The notes below the pieces were generated by a model, which saw only the letters and a program-made list of their open reading frames with translations, made no database searches and was not told where the DNA came from. Shown here piece by piece: positions 40,753 through 50,791 of a DNA stretch of 64,000 nt (position 1 is the first letter of the stretch; the number at the start of each line of letters is the position of its first letter). Source of the DNA: CAZPRY01 sp964589175 (GTDB taxonomy: Bacteria; Fidelibacterota; UBA2242); assembly GCA_964589175.1 (NCBI GenBank), contig CAZPRY010000002.1:62001-126000 (forward strand). The letters are read 5' to 3'. The translations under genes were made by a program, and so were the position numbers.

Positions 40753-43700
40753 ATGAATATACGATTTAACCGAAAAGACCTGCTCTATATCATTCTTTGT
40801 ATTCTGGTTGTTACGGGCGCCATCTGGTATCAGATCCAAAAGGGCGACGAGGTTTTCCCCGAACATGTCATCGATTTTCAGGTGGACCGCGGAGAATCGG
40901 CGGGAATCGGTGCGGAATTTTTCCGGCAAATGGGTAAATCGCTGCAGGATTACCAGCATGCGGTTGCCTTCGATTACGACGAGGCTGCCAAGGTATTTTT
41001 GGAAAAAGAGGTCGGGTCACAGGGAATCGAGGAACTTTTAGAAAAGGAGCTGTGTCTCTGGCACTGGGCTAACCGCTGGTTTAAACCGCTGTCCCGCGAG
41101 GAGTATCGCATCGACGTCACACCGCGAGGAGACGTTACTTATTTCCAGCATACGATCCCGGAAGAAGCCGAGTCACCCAGTCTGTCGATTGACGAAGCCC
41201 GCAGCCTGAGTCAGAAATATTTGCAGCAAGTATTGGCGATTTCGATCGCAGATTGGGAATTTATCGAGCAGAAGACAGAGGTGAAGCCCAACCGGGTCGA
41301 CTACCTGTTTACGTATAAGAAAAAAGATGTCGAAATCTTCAATTCGACCTACCGCTTTGAGATCCGCGTACAGGGTGATCAGATTGGTATGTTCCGGAAA
41401 TATCTCAAAGTACCGGAGGAGTGGCTACGCGACTACAAGCACCTGCGCTCGCTGAACGACACCACGGCGACAATTGCCGATGCGCTGGCTCTCCTGCTGC
41501 TGATTGCGGCAATCGCTACGTTGATTGTCTACGTTTCCCGAAAAAATATAAGGATGAAACTGGCAGTTACATTGGGTGTAATCACTTTCGTTCTCAACCT
41601 TCTTTCCGATCTGAACGGTCTGCCCATCAGTCTTTTTTATTTCGACACAAATCAGAGCCTGGCGAGTTTCTATACGATGTTCGTGCTTTTCAGCCTCTTG
41701 AAGTCCGCGCTTCTGGGATTTCTGGTGATTTTGATAACCGCAGCCGGGGAACTGCTCTACCGCCGTCATTACCCGAATAAAATCTCGTTACGGCGAACGT
41801 TTTCCAGGAAAGGCCTTCAGACCAAGGAGAGTTTCTACAGCCTGGTGATCGGAGTGACTCTGGCCTGGGTTTTTATTGCCTTCCAGACTTTCTTTTATCT
41901 CACGGCGAAGCGGTTCGGCGCCTGGGCCCCCAGCGAAGTTTCTTACTCGGATAGCCTGAACACGGTCATTCCCTGGATTTTTGTGCTTTTCGGCGGTTTC
42001 GCGCCGGCCGTATTGGAAGAATTTACATTTCGCATGTTTTCGATTCCGCTCTTTGAGAAGCTGCTGAAATCGCGAGTGATTGCGATCCTGATACCGGCGC
42101 TTATCTGGGGCTTTGCCCATGCCAACTATCCCAACCAGCCTTTCTGGATACGCGGTTTTGAAGTTGGGCTTTTCGGAGTTATCGTAGGTATCGTTTTCCT
42201 GCGTTCCAATATATTGACGCTGCTGGTCTGGCACTATACGGTGGACGCAATTATGTCGGCCGGTATATTGGTAAATACCGGAAAACCGTATCTGGTGATC
42301 AGCGGCTGTATCGCGGCCGGCCTGATGGCCGTACCGTTGCTTTTCAATCTTATCTCGTATTATCGGCACCGAGGTTTCAGAAGCCCGGCGGGATTACTCA
42401 ATGCCGACGAGTGCACCGAGCCAGTTATTTCACCCGTTCGCAAAGAAAAAGTGGCTCCGCCGGAAACCGGTTATATACCGCTGGCCGCAAAAACGATTAA
42501 AAGCGGTTTTCTGTTGATGCTCGTTTTTTTGCTCATTCTGTTGATTCCCGTCAGAAGAATCGGCGAGTTTTATCGTTTTCCCGCACGCAGGGCCGAGATT
42601 ATCGAGACGGCTAAAAATTTTCTGATCAATGAAGGCGTCGATCCGGATCAATATTCCATGGCGGCGGCCCTGGAGTCCGATTTCGAACCACAGTGGGGAA
42701 AATATATCCTGGAGCATACGTCGATCAACAATTTAAACAAGATCCTGGCGCAGCACGTGGTGGATGCGATTGCCTGGGATGTCCGTTTTTACCAGGCCCT
42801 CGAAAAAGAGGAATACCGCATCTATGTGAATCCGCAGAGCCGCGAGGTCGTCGGTTTTCAGCACGCCATGGAGGACTCGGCTTTCGGCTATTCGATTGAT
42901 CCTGTCAGCGCACAGCACCGCGTGGAGGAGTTCATTACCCAGCAGGGATTCAACCTCGCCAGTTTTGAGTTGGTTGAGACATTCTCCCAGAAGATGAAGA
43001 ACCGGACCGATCACACCTTCATCTGGGAAAGTAAAGCGGGACACCCGGCCAACATAGGCGACGGCCGTTTGCGGTTTCGAGTCGTCGTGAATGGGGATGA
43101 AATTGCCCTATTCGACCGTTTTTATAAACTGCCCGAGGAGTGGTCGCAACTCGAAACCCAGAGCACCACATGGGATTCGGTCCGGCTGATCGCCCAAATC
43201 GGTGTTATGCTGACGCTGGTGATCGTATTCGTGATCGTGATGTTCCGAAAATTCCGGAATATAGATCTGAAATGGAAATCTGCGTTTCTCATCGGCGGTA
43301 TTCTAGTCCTGATGGCGGTTGTGGGCGACTTGCTGCATTTTAACCAGCTGCAGATGCAATACAATACCAGCTGGTCGCCGGGTGTTTTTCATGTCTTTTC
43401 CATCGTAATCGTTTTCTTAAAAAACGTGGGTCTTATGATTCTGGTCTCGCTGCTGCTCATGATTCTGCTCTCCTTTTTTCCGAACAGCCTTCCGTCTCTG
43501 CGTTCCGGTCGTAGATATATCTACACGAAAGACGCCTTGTTTTCATCACTATTATTGGTCTTGGGATTATTTGCGATGCGCAAGATCGGCTTTTTCTTGG
43601 CGGCGCAGTATCCCGCGGGGATTATCAATCCGGAACTTTGGCTCCCCGATTTTATCTCGTCTTCCCAGCCGCTGGTTAGTAGTTTTATCAACATTCTGCT

Positions 43701-44121
43701 GCGAACGGTTCTGGGGCTTGGCGTGGGCGGGGTGTTGATCCTGCTGGTGAAACATGTCCTGTCGAAGACAGCCCTGCAGACGGCTTTGGTATTGCTGCTT
43801 CTGGCCCTTTTTCAGCCGCAAAGAGTGGATACCGCTCTGGAGTTTTTTGTTAACTATACCTCGATCGTTCTGATCGTTTTCTGGGTTTGGCTGGCGTTTT
43901 CCGTGTTTTTGCGCGATAACCCCCCGGGTTATCTGTACAGCGCGCTGGGTTATTTCTCCGGACAATCGATCATCGCGCTCGTGCTTTCGGGTTCCCCGTT
44001 CGGTATGCTGGATGCCATCTTTTTATCGATTTTATTGGCGGCACTAGTCATCTGGCTCCTCACGGAGAAAAAATTTTCAAGATTTTCAGGGGAACAATTA
44101 TTAAACCGCCCGCGATTGTGA
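40753..44121 (+). CDS. Duplicated CPBP-type intramembrane metalloprotease
   Basis: An unusually large (1122 residues) CPBP/Abi family protein. Each half has one N-terminal membrane segment, an extracytoplasmic domain (about 27-235 and 620-800) and a polytopic domain. The extracytoplasmic domains are alike: YRIDVTPRGDVTYFQHTIPE versus YRIYVNPQSREVVGFQHAME. In the first polytopic part the protease residues are complete: E422-E423 with R427 (EEFTFR), H456 (WGFAHANYP) and H494 (LVWHYTVDA). In the second the matching region has no EE or His motif, so it looks inactive. Substrate unknown; family members cleave prenylated or other membrane substrates. Confidence 0.82.
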   Translation: MNIRFNRKDLLYIILCILVVTGAIWYQIQKGDEVFPEHVIDFQVDRGESAGIGAEFFRQMGKSLQDYQHAVAFDYDEAAKVFLEKEVGSQGIEELLEKELCLWHWANRWFKPLSREEYRIDVTPRGDVTYFQHTIPEEAESPSLSIDEARSLSQKYLQQVLAISIADWEFIEQKTEVKPNRVDYLFTYKKKDVEIFNSTYRFEIRVQGDQIGMFRKYLKVPEEWLRDYKHLRSLNDTTATIADALALLLLIAAIATLIVYVSRKNIRMKLAVTLGVITFVLNLLSDLNGLPISLFYFDTNQSLASFYTMFVLFSLLKSALLGFLVILITAAGELLYRRHYPNKISLRRTFSRKGLQTKESFYSLVIGVTLAWVFIAFQTFFYLTAKRFGAWAPSEVSYSDSLNTVIPWIFVLFGGFAPAVLEEFTFRMFSIPLFEKLLKSRVIAILIPALIWGFAHANYPNQPFWIRGFEVGLFGVIVGIVFLRSNILTLLVWHYTVDAIMSAGILVNTGKPYLVISGCIAAGLMAVPLLFNLISYYRHRGFRSPAGLLNADECTEPVISPVRKEKVAPPETGYIPLAAKTIKSGFLLMLVFLLILLIPVRRIGEFYRFPARRAEIIETAKNFLINEGVDPDQYSMAAALESDFEPQWGKYILEHTSINNLNKILAQHVVDAIAWDVRFYQALEKEEYRIYVNPQSREVVGFQHAMEDSAFGYSIDPVSAQHRVEEFITQQGFNLASFELVETFSQKMKNRTDHTFIWESKAGHPANIGDGRLRFRVVVNGDEIALFDRFYKLPEEWSQLETQSTTWDSVRLIAQIGVMLTLVIVFVIVMFRKFRNIDLKWKSAFLIGGILVLMAVVGDLLHFNQLQMQYNTSWSPGVFHVFSIVIVFLKNVGLMILVSLLLMILLSFFPNSLPSLRSGRRYIYTKDALFSSLLLVLGLFAMRKIGFFLAAQYPAGIINPELWLPDFISSSQPLVSSFINILLRTVLGLGVGGVLILLVKHVLSKTALQTALVLLLLALFQPQRVDTALEFFVNYTSIVLIVFWVWLAFSVFLRDNPPGYLYSALGYFSGQSIIALVLSGSPFGMLDAIFLSILLAALVIWLLTEKKFSRFSGEQLLNRPRL

Positions 44122-44234
44122 GGACATTTTTGTGTAAATTCAGGGTTCCTTGGATATTTGAACTTTTCCCGATAATTTTCGTAACATTACAGGATTGTAA
44201 TTTTTGCCAGTTTTTCGATAACAATCCGGACTGA

Positions 44235-45944
44235 ATGAGTATGACACAAGATAAGTCGAAAAAATATCATGACCAGCTGGATTTCTTTTTCGCGGATGAT
44301 CCGCAATTATTGGCAAAGATAATGGGTGCTGCGCCGGAAGTCCAGAAAAGCATGGCTGAGCTCTGCGACAGGGTCGATAACCTGTCCAAAATCGGGGCCG
44401 CGCTTTCGGCTGAAAGGAATCTGGATAAACTTTTACAGATGATCCTGGAAGAGGCCAAGCAATTTATGCGGGCCGACGCCGGGACCCTTTATATGACCAG
44501 CGATGACGAGAGACATCTCAACTTTGCGATCGTACAAACCGACTCGTTGCATATCCGGATGGGCGGAGTAAGCGGAAATCCAATCAACTGGCCACCGGTG
44601 AAATTGTATCTGGATGAGGGCCAGCCCAATCACAGCCAGGTTTCGGCCCACGTCGGCCTGACCGGCGAGGTAATCAATATTCCGGATGTCTACTTTACCG
44701 ATGGTTTTGACTTTTCGGGTACCCGCGGCTTCGATAAAAACACCGGGTACCGTTCAAAATCGATGCTGGTCGTGCCCATGCGCAACCATGAAAACGAGAT
44801 TATCGGGGTACTTCAGATCATCAACGCCACCGATCCGGGGACGGGCCAAACCATTCCGTTCCCCAAATCCGATGAGCGCCTGATCATTTCGCTGGCATCG
44901 CAGGCCGCCGTGGCGATCACCAATACCCGTCTGATTCACAACCTGGAAGACTTGTTCGAGTCCTTCATCCGTGTAATTGCGGCGGCGATCGACGAAAAGT
45001 CACCCTACACCGGCGGGCATATTGAGCGGGTGGCCGAGTTGACTCTTATGGTCGCCAGAGTTATGAACCGTGTGGATTACGGTCGCTATGCGGACTTTTA
45101 TCTGAACGAAGATGAACTGAAAGAACTGCGTATCGCGGCGTGGTTGCACGATATTGGGAAAATCACGACGCCGGAATATGTCGTGGACAAGGCTACAAAA
45201 CTGGAAACAATCTTCGATCGTATCCATACGGTCAAAGCGCGCTTCGAATTGCTTAAAAAGCAGGCCATGATTAAAAACCTAATGCACAATGCCACCGGGA
45301 GCAATTTGGCCTCAACGCCGCCGCAAGAGCCGCTCGAGGATCAGCTGGCCCGTATTCAGGATGATTTTGAATTCCTTCGCCAGATGAATACCGGCGGCGA
45401 GTTTATGAGCGATGATAAAAAGCAGCGGGTTCGTGAAATCGGCAATCGTCGCTTCGGGTATGAAGAAGGCGAGATGGCGCTGTTGAGCGAGGAGGAGATT
45501 CGGAATCTCTGTATTGCCCGCGGAACGCTCAACGACAAAGAGCGTAAGATTATCAACAACCACGTTGTGGTTACCTTAAAAATGCTGAATAAGCTGCCCT
45601 ATCCGAAGAAATTGCGCCGCGTCCCAGAATTTGCCGGCGGTCATCATGAGAAGCTGGACGGTACCGGTTATCCGAATGGGCTGAAGGACGAGGAACTTGC
45701 CCCGCAGGCCAAGATCATGGCGCTGGCCGATATCTTTGAGGCTCTGACCGCCAAAGATCGGCCGTATAAAAAAGGCAAAACACTTTCCGAAGCCATGCGC
45801 ATCATGGGTTTTATGGCCAAAGACCGCCATATCGATGCGGAGATTTTCAGGATTTTTGTGAAAGAAAAGATATACCTCGATTACGCCCAAACGTATATGG
45901 ATCCCAAACAGATCGATGAAGTCGACGCCCAATCATACGTGTAA
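44235..45944 (+). CDS. GAF and HD-GYP domain signalling phosphodiesterase
   Basis: A 569-residue cytoplasmic protein. A GAF sensor spans about residues 45-235 (SAERNLDKLLQMILEE to ASQAAVAITN). The HD-GYP domain follows, with HD at H305-D306 in LHDIGKITTPEYV and HHEKLDGTGYPNGL at 470 onwards. Such domains hydrolyse cyclic di-GMP or related dinucleotides. About 165 residues separate the two motifs, roughly 100 more than usual, owing to an inserted helical, charged segment (about 325-430). No receiver domain is present. The substrate is inferred from family. Confidence 0.88.
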   Translation: MSMTQDKSKKYHDQLDFFFADDPQLLAKIMGAAPEVQKSMAELCDRVDNLSKIGAALSAERNLDKLLQMILEEAKQFMRADAGTLYMTSDDERHLNFAIVQTDSLHIRMGGVSGNPINWPPVKLYLDEGQPNHSQVSAHVGLTGEVINIPDVYFTDGFDFSGTRGFDKNTGYRSKSMLVVPMRNHENEIIGVLQIINATDPGTGQTIPFPKSDERLIISLASQAAVAITNTRLIHNLEDLFESFIRVIAAAIDEKSPYTGGHIERVAELTLMVARVMNRVDYGRYADFYLNEDELKELRIAAWLHDIGKITTPEYVVDKATKLETIFDRIHTVKARFELLKKQAMIKNLMHNATGSNLASTPPQEPLEDQLARIQDDFEFLRQMNTGGEFMSDDKKQRVREIGNRRFGYEEGEMALLSEEEIRNLCIARGTLNDKERKIINNHVVVTLKMLNKLPYPKKLRRVPEFAGGHHEKLDGTGYPNGLKDEELAPQAKIMALADIFEALTAKDRPYKKGKTLSEAMRIMGFMAKDRHIDAEIFRIFVKEKIYLDYAQTYMDPKQIDEVDAQSYV

Positions 45945-46042
45945 CATATCGGTGTGAACTAAATCCGCTCATCTTTTTTTCCACAGTCAATACCGTATAT
46001 ACCCGGTAGCCATAGTAAACGAAATCAAAGCAGAGGCGCCGC

Positions 46043-47461
46043 ATGTCTGCACCTGTAAAGCGAAATCAATTTGTCGATCTGGATATAGAAAGCCTGGGGT
46101 TCGGGGGCAAAGGGATTGCCCATATCGGCGAGTATATTGTTTTCGTCGACTCCGATGTCGTGCCGGGACAGAAAGTGCGGGCGCGTGTTAGAAAGGCAAA
46201 ATCAAGTTATGCCGAGGCCGTCACCGTCGAGCATCTGCAGAAGAGTCCATTTGAAATCGAAGCACCCTGCCCGTACTTTGATCACTGCGGCGGCTGCAAG
46301 CATCAGAATCTGCCTTATGACCTTCAGTTAAAGCAGCTGCAACTGCAGGTTGAGGATCTCTACCACCATCTGGGTGGTTTTACGTCCACCCCGATCGAGC
46401 CGATTCTGGCGGGCAAAGAGATCTTTCGCTACCGTAATAAAATGGAATTCGCCTTTTCCAACCGGCGCTGGCTTCTGGAGAATTTCGATTCGGAAAAACC
46501 GGTGGACTTCGCTCTGGGCCTGCGCGCGCCGGGGGTTTACTGGAAAGCAATCGATATTGACGATTGTCTGATTGCTCCAGAGGAGACCCGGCCGGTACTG
46601 GAGACAATCCGCCGCTTTGCCCGCGATAACCGTTGGTTGGCTTACGATCAGAAGACCCATACGGGTTATCTCCGGCACGTAGTTTTGCGCAAGGCCAGGC
46701 GAACCGATCAGGTCCTGGTAAATATTGTTACAAATTCCAGGGAGCCGGAGCGCTTACAGGCGCTTTCTTTGGAGTTGAGCAAAACTGTCCCGAATGTTGT
46801 TGCGGTGGTCAATACGGTTACGCAAAGTTGGTCGGGCACCACCATGGGTGAAACCATTCAGTTATGGGGCGAGCCGGATATCGTTGAGAAGCTGGGTGAA
46901 CTGGAGTTTGCCATCTCCCCCGCTTCATTCTTCCAGACCAATACTGTGATGGCGGAGAAATTGTACGGAGTCGTCAAAGAACTCGCCGAGATTGCCGCAG
47001 GCGACATCATTTGGGATTTGTACTGCGGGACGGGTAGCATCGCGCTCTACCTGGCGGAAGGGGCCCGGGCGATCTATGGCTTTGAAATTGTTCCTGAGGC
47101 TATCCGGGACGCCAGGAAAAACGCTACGCGGAATCAGGTCGACAATGTATACTTTTTTGAGGGTAATCTGGATAAGCTCTTTCGGGAACAACCGGAACTC
47201 TTGCAGAAACTGCCCCGCCCGGACGTGCTGGTCATTGATCCTCCGCGCGGCGGTATGCATCCCAGGTTGGTTAGCGACGTGGTTAAGATCCACCCGGGGA
47301 AGATTGTCTATGTTTCCTGCAATCCCGCGACCCAGGTGAGAGATTTGCGATTGATGGTGGATGAGGGCGGCTATCGAATTGACCGTGTTCAACCGGTGGA
47401 TCTGTTTCCACACACGCCGCATATCGAAGTTGTAACGCGACTGTCGTTAATGGAATCGTAA
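46043..47461 (+). CDS. rlmD: 23S rRNA (uracil-5-)-methyltransferase, RlmD/TrmA family
   Basis: A 472-residue SAM enzyme that methylates uracil C5 in rRNA (or tRNA). Residues 8-65 form a TRAM RNA-binding domain. The iron-sulfur ligands are C76, C82 and C85 (CPYFDHCGGC) with a fourth Cys in DDCLIAPEE. The methylase part has FFQTNTVMAEKLY, LYCGTGSIALYLA, DPPRGGMHPRL and the catalytic Cys in YVSCNPATQVRDL. The family is certain; RlmD versus RlmC or TrmA-like specificity is not. Confidence 0.9.
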   Translation: MSAPVKRNQFVDLDIESLGFGGKGIAHIGEYIVFVDSDVVPGQKVRARVRKAKSSYAEAVTVEHLQKSPFEIEAPCPYFDHCGGCKHQNLPYDLQLKQLQLQVEDLYHHLGGFTSTPIEPILAGKEIFRYRNKMEFAFSNRRWLLENFDSEKPVDFALGLRAPGVYWKAIDIDDCLIAPEETRPVLETIRRFARDNRWLAYDQKTHTGYLRHVVLRKARRTDQVLVNIVTNSREPERLQALSLELSKTVPNVVAVVNTVTQSWSGTTMGETIQLWGEPDIVEKLGELEFAISPASFFQTNTVMAEKLYGVVKELAEIAAGDIIWDLYCGTGSIALYLAEGARAIYGFEIVPEAIRDARKNATRNQVDNVYFFEGNLDKLFREQPELLQKLPRPDVLVIDPPRGGMHPRLVSDVVKIHPGKIVYVSCNPATQVRDLRLMVDEGGYRIDRVQPVDLFPHTPHIEVVTRLSLMES

Positions 47462-47469
47462 TAATACGC

Positions 47470-47503
47470 AAGCCGACCCGGCATGATCGGGACGGCTTTT
47501 CAT
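47470..47503 (+). terminator. Terminator of the rlmD-like gene
   Basis: AAGCCG-A-CCCG (47470-47480) pairs with CGGG-A-CGGCTT (47488-47498), with one A-A mismatch, followed by TTTT. It lies 9 bases after the stop. Confidence 0.7.
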
Positions 47504-47533
47504 TTCAACTGATTATTCATAAAGGAGCTGTTC

Positions 47534-50374
47534 ATGTTAAAGCTGAGGGCATTTGTATTTATTCTTATGGCCGTGATACTGGTTTCCTGCAATCCCTCGC
47601 AGGGCCTGAAAACGGAGGAGCCGGTTTCCGCGCCGATTAGCCTGGAAGATCGGATTCCGCAAAATCCGCAAGTTGTGATCGGAAAATTGGACAACGGATT
47701 AATCTATTATATTCGCGAAAACCACCGACCGGAAAAGCGCGCGGAACTGCGCCTGGCGCTGAATGCCGGATCCATCATGGAAGACGACGATCAGAAAGGG
47801 TTGGCTCATTTTAACGAGCATATGGCGTTTAACGGTTCCAAAAATTTTCAAAAGGACGAGATCATCAACTACCTCGAATCGATCGGGATGCGTTTCGGGT
47901 CGGGCCTGAACGCTTACACCTCTTTCGATGAGACGGTTTATATGCTCCAGGTTCCGACTGATGATGAGGTCGCTTTGGAGAAAGGATTTCAAATCCTCAG
48001 CGAGTGGGCCCACAACCTGTCCTTTGACAGCCTCGAGATAGAAAAAGAACGCGGTGTTATCCGGGAAGAATGGCGTTTGGGGCGCGGTGCCGACGCGCGT
48101 ATCCGTGATCGCCAGCTGCCGATACTGCTTAAAAATTCACGCTATGCCGAGCGCCTTCCTATCGGCGACATCGCGATAATCGATACATTTCCGCAGGAGA
48201 GAGTGAAGCAATTTTATCAGGACTGGTATCGGCCGGATTTAATGGCTGTGATTGCGGTGGGAGACTTTGATAAAGCCCAGATTGAGAAGTATGTGCGTGG
48301 CTATTTCGAAGAGATTCAGGGACCCGATAGCATTCGTACCCGCGATCTCCTGCCGGTTCCCGATCACGACGAAACTCTTTTTGCGATCGCGTCCGATCCG
48401 GAAGCGACTGGCTCGCGGATCAGTGTCTACTACAAACACGAAGTGCTGCCAGTCAGAAAAGTTGCGGACTACCGGCAGTCTCTGATAGAAAATATCTATA
48501 ACGGTATGCTCAATCTCCGGCTGAACGAGCTGATCAAACAACCCGAACCCCCGTTCATCCGCGGATATTCTGCCAAGGGTTCGCTGGTTCGCACGAAGGA
48601 GGTATATGTCCTGGGGGCAATGGTGAAAGACGCCGGAATTCCGGCCGGCCTGGAAGCACTTTTGATGGAAGCAGAACGAGCGAAACGGTTTGGATTCACG
48701 GAGACGGAACTTGAAAGATACAAGGCGTCTCTCTTGCGCCGCATCGAGAAGGCCTACGCGGAACGCGATAAATCGGAGTCGGGTCCCTTTGCCGAGGAGT
48801 ATGTGCGCAACTTTCTGGAAGGTGAACCGGCCCCGGGAATCGAGTATGAAGCTGCGGTTTATGAACAATTTGTACCGGGCATTACCTTAGAAGAAGTGAA
48901 TCGGGTCGCGGATGAGTGGATCAGTGAGGAAAATCGGGTGATCCTGGTCAGCACGCCGGAGAAAGCGGGCTTGGATATTCCGAAGGAAGAGGAATTGCTG
49001 GCGATAATCACGGCCGTGAAGGAGAAACAAATTGCGGCCTATGAAGATGCCGTTTCCGAGGAACCGCTGCTCGCCGAGACTCCGGTGCCCGGAAAGACCG
49101 TACAAAAGAAGCAAATTAAAGAAATCGGCGTCACCGAACTGAAATTATCGAACGGTGTCACGGTGGTCATGAAGCCGACGGATTTTAAAAATGATCAGGT
49201 GCTGATGTCGGCCTATAGCCCGGGCGGTAATTCTCTGGCTTCAGACGAAGATTATATCGCTGCCGCCACGAGTATCCCAATTATTCGGGAGGGCGGTTTG
49301 GGTGTTTTTTCGAAAATCGAACTGGAAAAGAAACTGGCTGGAAAAATTGTAAGCGTCTTTCCCAGCGTCGGCGAGTTGACGGAGAATATCAAAGCCAAGG
49401 CTTCGCCCGAGGACCTGGAAACGATGTTTCAACTGATTTATCTGTATTTCACACAGCCGCGGCAAGACAGCACGGCCTATTTATCCTATCAATCCCGCAT
49501 GAAAGCCCAGCTGGAAAACCGGGATTCCGATCCGGCCACTGCAATGAGCGACACATTTCGGGTGACCCTTGCTCAATACCATTATCGTTCGCGGCCCTGG
49601 TCTCTGGAGATGATGAAAGAGATGGATTTACAGAAATCGATGGCCTTTTACCGTGATCGTTTCGCCGATGCGAGTGATTTTACTTTCTTCCTCGTCGGTA
49701 ATTTCGATCCGGAGGCCATTGAGCCTTTCCTGGAGACTTACCTGGGGGGCTTACCCAGCGTGCCTCGTAATGAGATGTGGCGGGATGTCGGGATCGTAGC
49801 ACCAACGGGTGTCATTCGAAAGTCGGTCATTAAGGGCCTCGAGCCCCAGAGTTATGTCAAGTACGCTTTCCCGGGCAATTTTACCTTCAACCTGATTGAA
49901 CGCCGAAATCTCCGCGCGGCCATCGATATCCTGCGTATTCAATTACGGGAGCAGGTTCGCGAAGAAAAAGGGGGCACGTATGGCGTACGTATAAACGCGT
50001 CAATGGAGCATTATCCCAAGGAAGAATATTGTGTGAATATCGAGTTCGGCTGTGCCCCGGAGAGGGTTGCGGAGCTGGACAGCACGATCTTCGGGCAGAT
50101 TCAGGCGTTGAAGGACAACGGCCCTTCCGAGGATGACCTGACGAAAATCAAAGAGATCTACAAACGGAACCGGGAAGTCAACCTGAAGGACAATGACTAT
50201 TGGCTGAATACGCTCCAGTTCTATTATTTTAACAACGAAGATCCGAAAAATTTGTACGAAATGGACCGCTTGATGGATGAACTGACAGGCGAAGATGTCC
50301 AGAATGCGGCCCGGAATTACATCAACACCGAGAATTATGTCCGGGTTGTGCTGTATCCCGAAAAGGCCGAATGA
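47534..50374 (+). CDS. M16-family zinc peptidase, lipoprotein
   Basis: A 946-residue two-lobed M16 protein of the PqqL/pitrilysin-like kind. The N-terminal lobe has the inverted zinc motif HFNEH at 92-96 with nearby support from the downstream Glu in LEIEKERGVIREEW. The C-terminal lobe lacks that motif, as is normal for the inactive half. A signal peptide ends in LVSCN, so C19 is lipidated. AAAGGAG precedes the ATG. It probably degrades peptides in the periplasm or at the surface. Confidence 0.9.
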   Translation: MLKLRAFVFILMAVILVSCNPSQGLKTEEPVSAPISLEDRIPQNPQVVIGKLDNGLIYYIRENHRPEKRAELRLALNAGSIMEDDDQKGLAHFNEHMAFNGSKNFQKDEIINYLESIGMRFGSGLNAYTSFDETVYMLQVPTDDEVALEKGFQILSEWAHNLSFDSLEIEKERGVIREEWRLGRGADARIRDRQLPILLKNSRYAERLPIGDIAIIDTFPQERVKQFYQDWYRPDLMAVIAVGDFDKAQIEKYVRGYFEEIQGPDSIRTRDLLPVPDHDETLFAIASDPEATGSRISVYYKHEVLPVRKVADYRQSLIENIYNGMLNLRLNELIKQPEPPFIRGYSAKGSLVRTKEVYVLGAMVKDAGIPAGLEALLMEAERAKRFGFTETELERYKASLLRRIEKAYAERDKSESGPFAEEYVRNFLEGEPAPGIEYEAAVYEQFVPGITLEEVNRVADEWISEENRVILVSTPEKAGLDIPKEEELLAIITAVKEKQIAAYEDAVSEEPLLAETPVPGKTVQKKQIKEIGVTELKLSNGVTVVMKPTDFKNDQVLMSAYSPGGNSLASDEDYIAAATSIPIIREGGLGVFSKIELEKKLAGKIVSVFPSVGELTENIKAKASPEDLETMFQLIYLYFTQPRQDSTAYLSYQSRMKAQLENRDSDPATAMSDTFRVTLAQYHYRSRPWSLEMMKEMDLQKSMAFYRDRFADASDFTFFLVGNFDPEAIEPFLETYLGGLPSVPRNEMWRDVGIVAPTGVIRKSVIKGLEPQSYVKYAFPGNFTFNLIERRNLRAAIDILRIQLREQVREEKGGTYGVRINASMEHYPKEEYCVNIEFGCAPERVAELDSTIFGQIQALKDNGPSEDDLTKIKEIYKRNREVNLKDNDYWLNTLQFYYFNNEDPKNLYEMDRLMDELTGEDVQNAARNYINTENYVRVVLYPEKAE

Positions 50375-50445
50375 AACGGGTTTCTGTTGATATGGTTTTT
50401 CACGATAAATTGACAGAGTAAAAGGACGTTCAATTATTTCGGTTT

Positions 50446-50490
50446 GGGTCAGCGCCGGCGTAGAGTCTGTCGCGGACCCGGGTCGTTTTA
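50446..50490 (+). terminator. Possible terminator of the M16 gene
   Basis: GGGTC (50446-50450) can pair with GACCC (50475-50479), enclosing a GC-rich segment, and TTTTAATTTTT follows; the GACCCGGGTC palindrome (50475-50484) competes. Weak. The rest of the 417-base gap 50375-50791 is AT-rich with no gene that I can support. Confidence 0.35.
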
Positions 50491-50791
50491 ATTTTTACTG
50501 ATTTTCTTAATATCTATTACTTATGAAGGGTAGAAACACATCCTGGATTTCTCGAATATATGCCCGTTCTGTACGCAATCTGCGGTGATATAAAACCATT
50601 TTTCTGTTAATCGTTCGTTTTAGTCCGTTTGGCTGATGTTGATTTGTTGCCGGGATTTTGAAAGACGATGGATATTCACGCTAAATATTTGCATTTCTTT
50701 TCCCGGATTGTTTAAATTCTAGCGTAATTCGGAAAATAATCGAGTTGATTTGACGGACAGCGCAATGCGTGGAATAGTTTTGAGTACCAGC

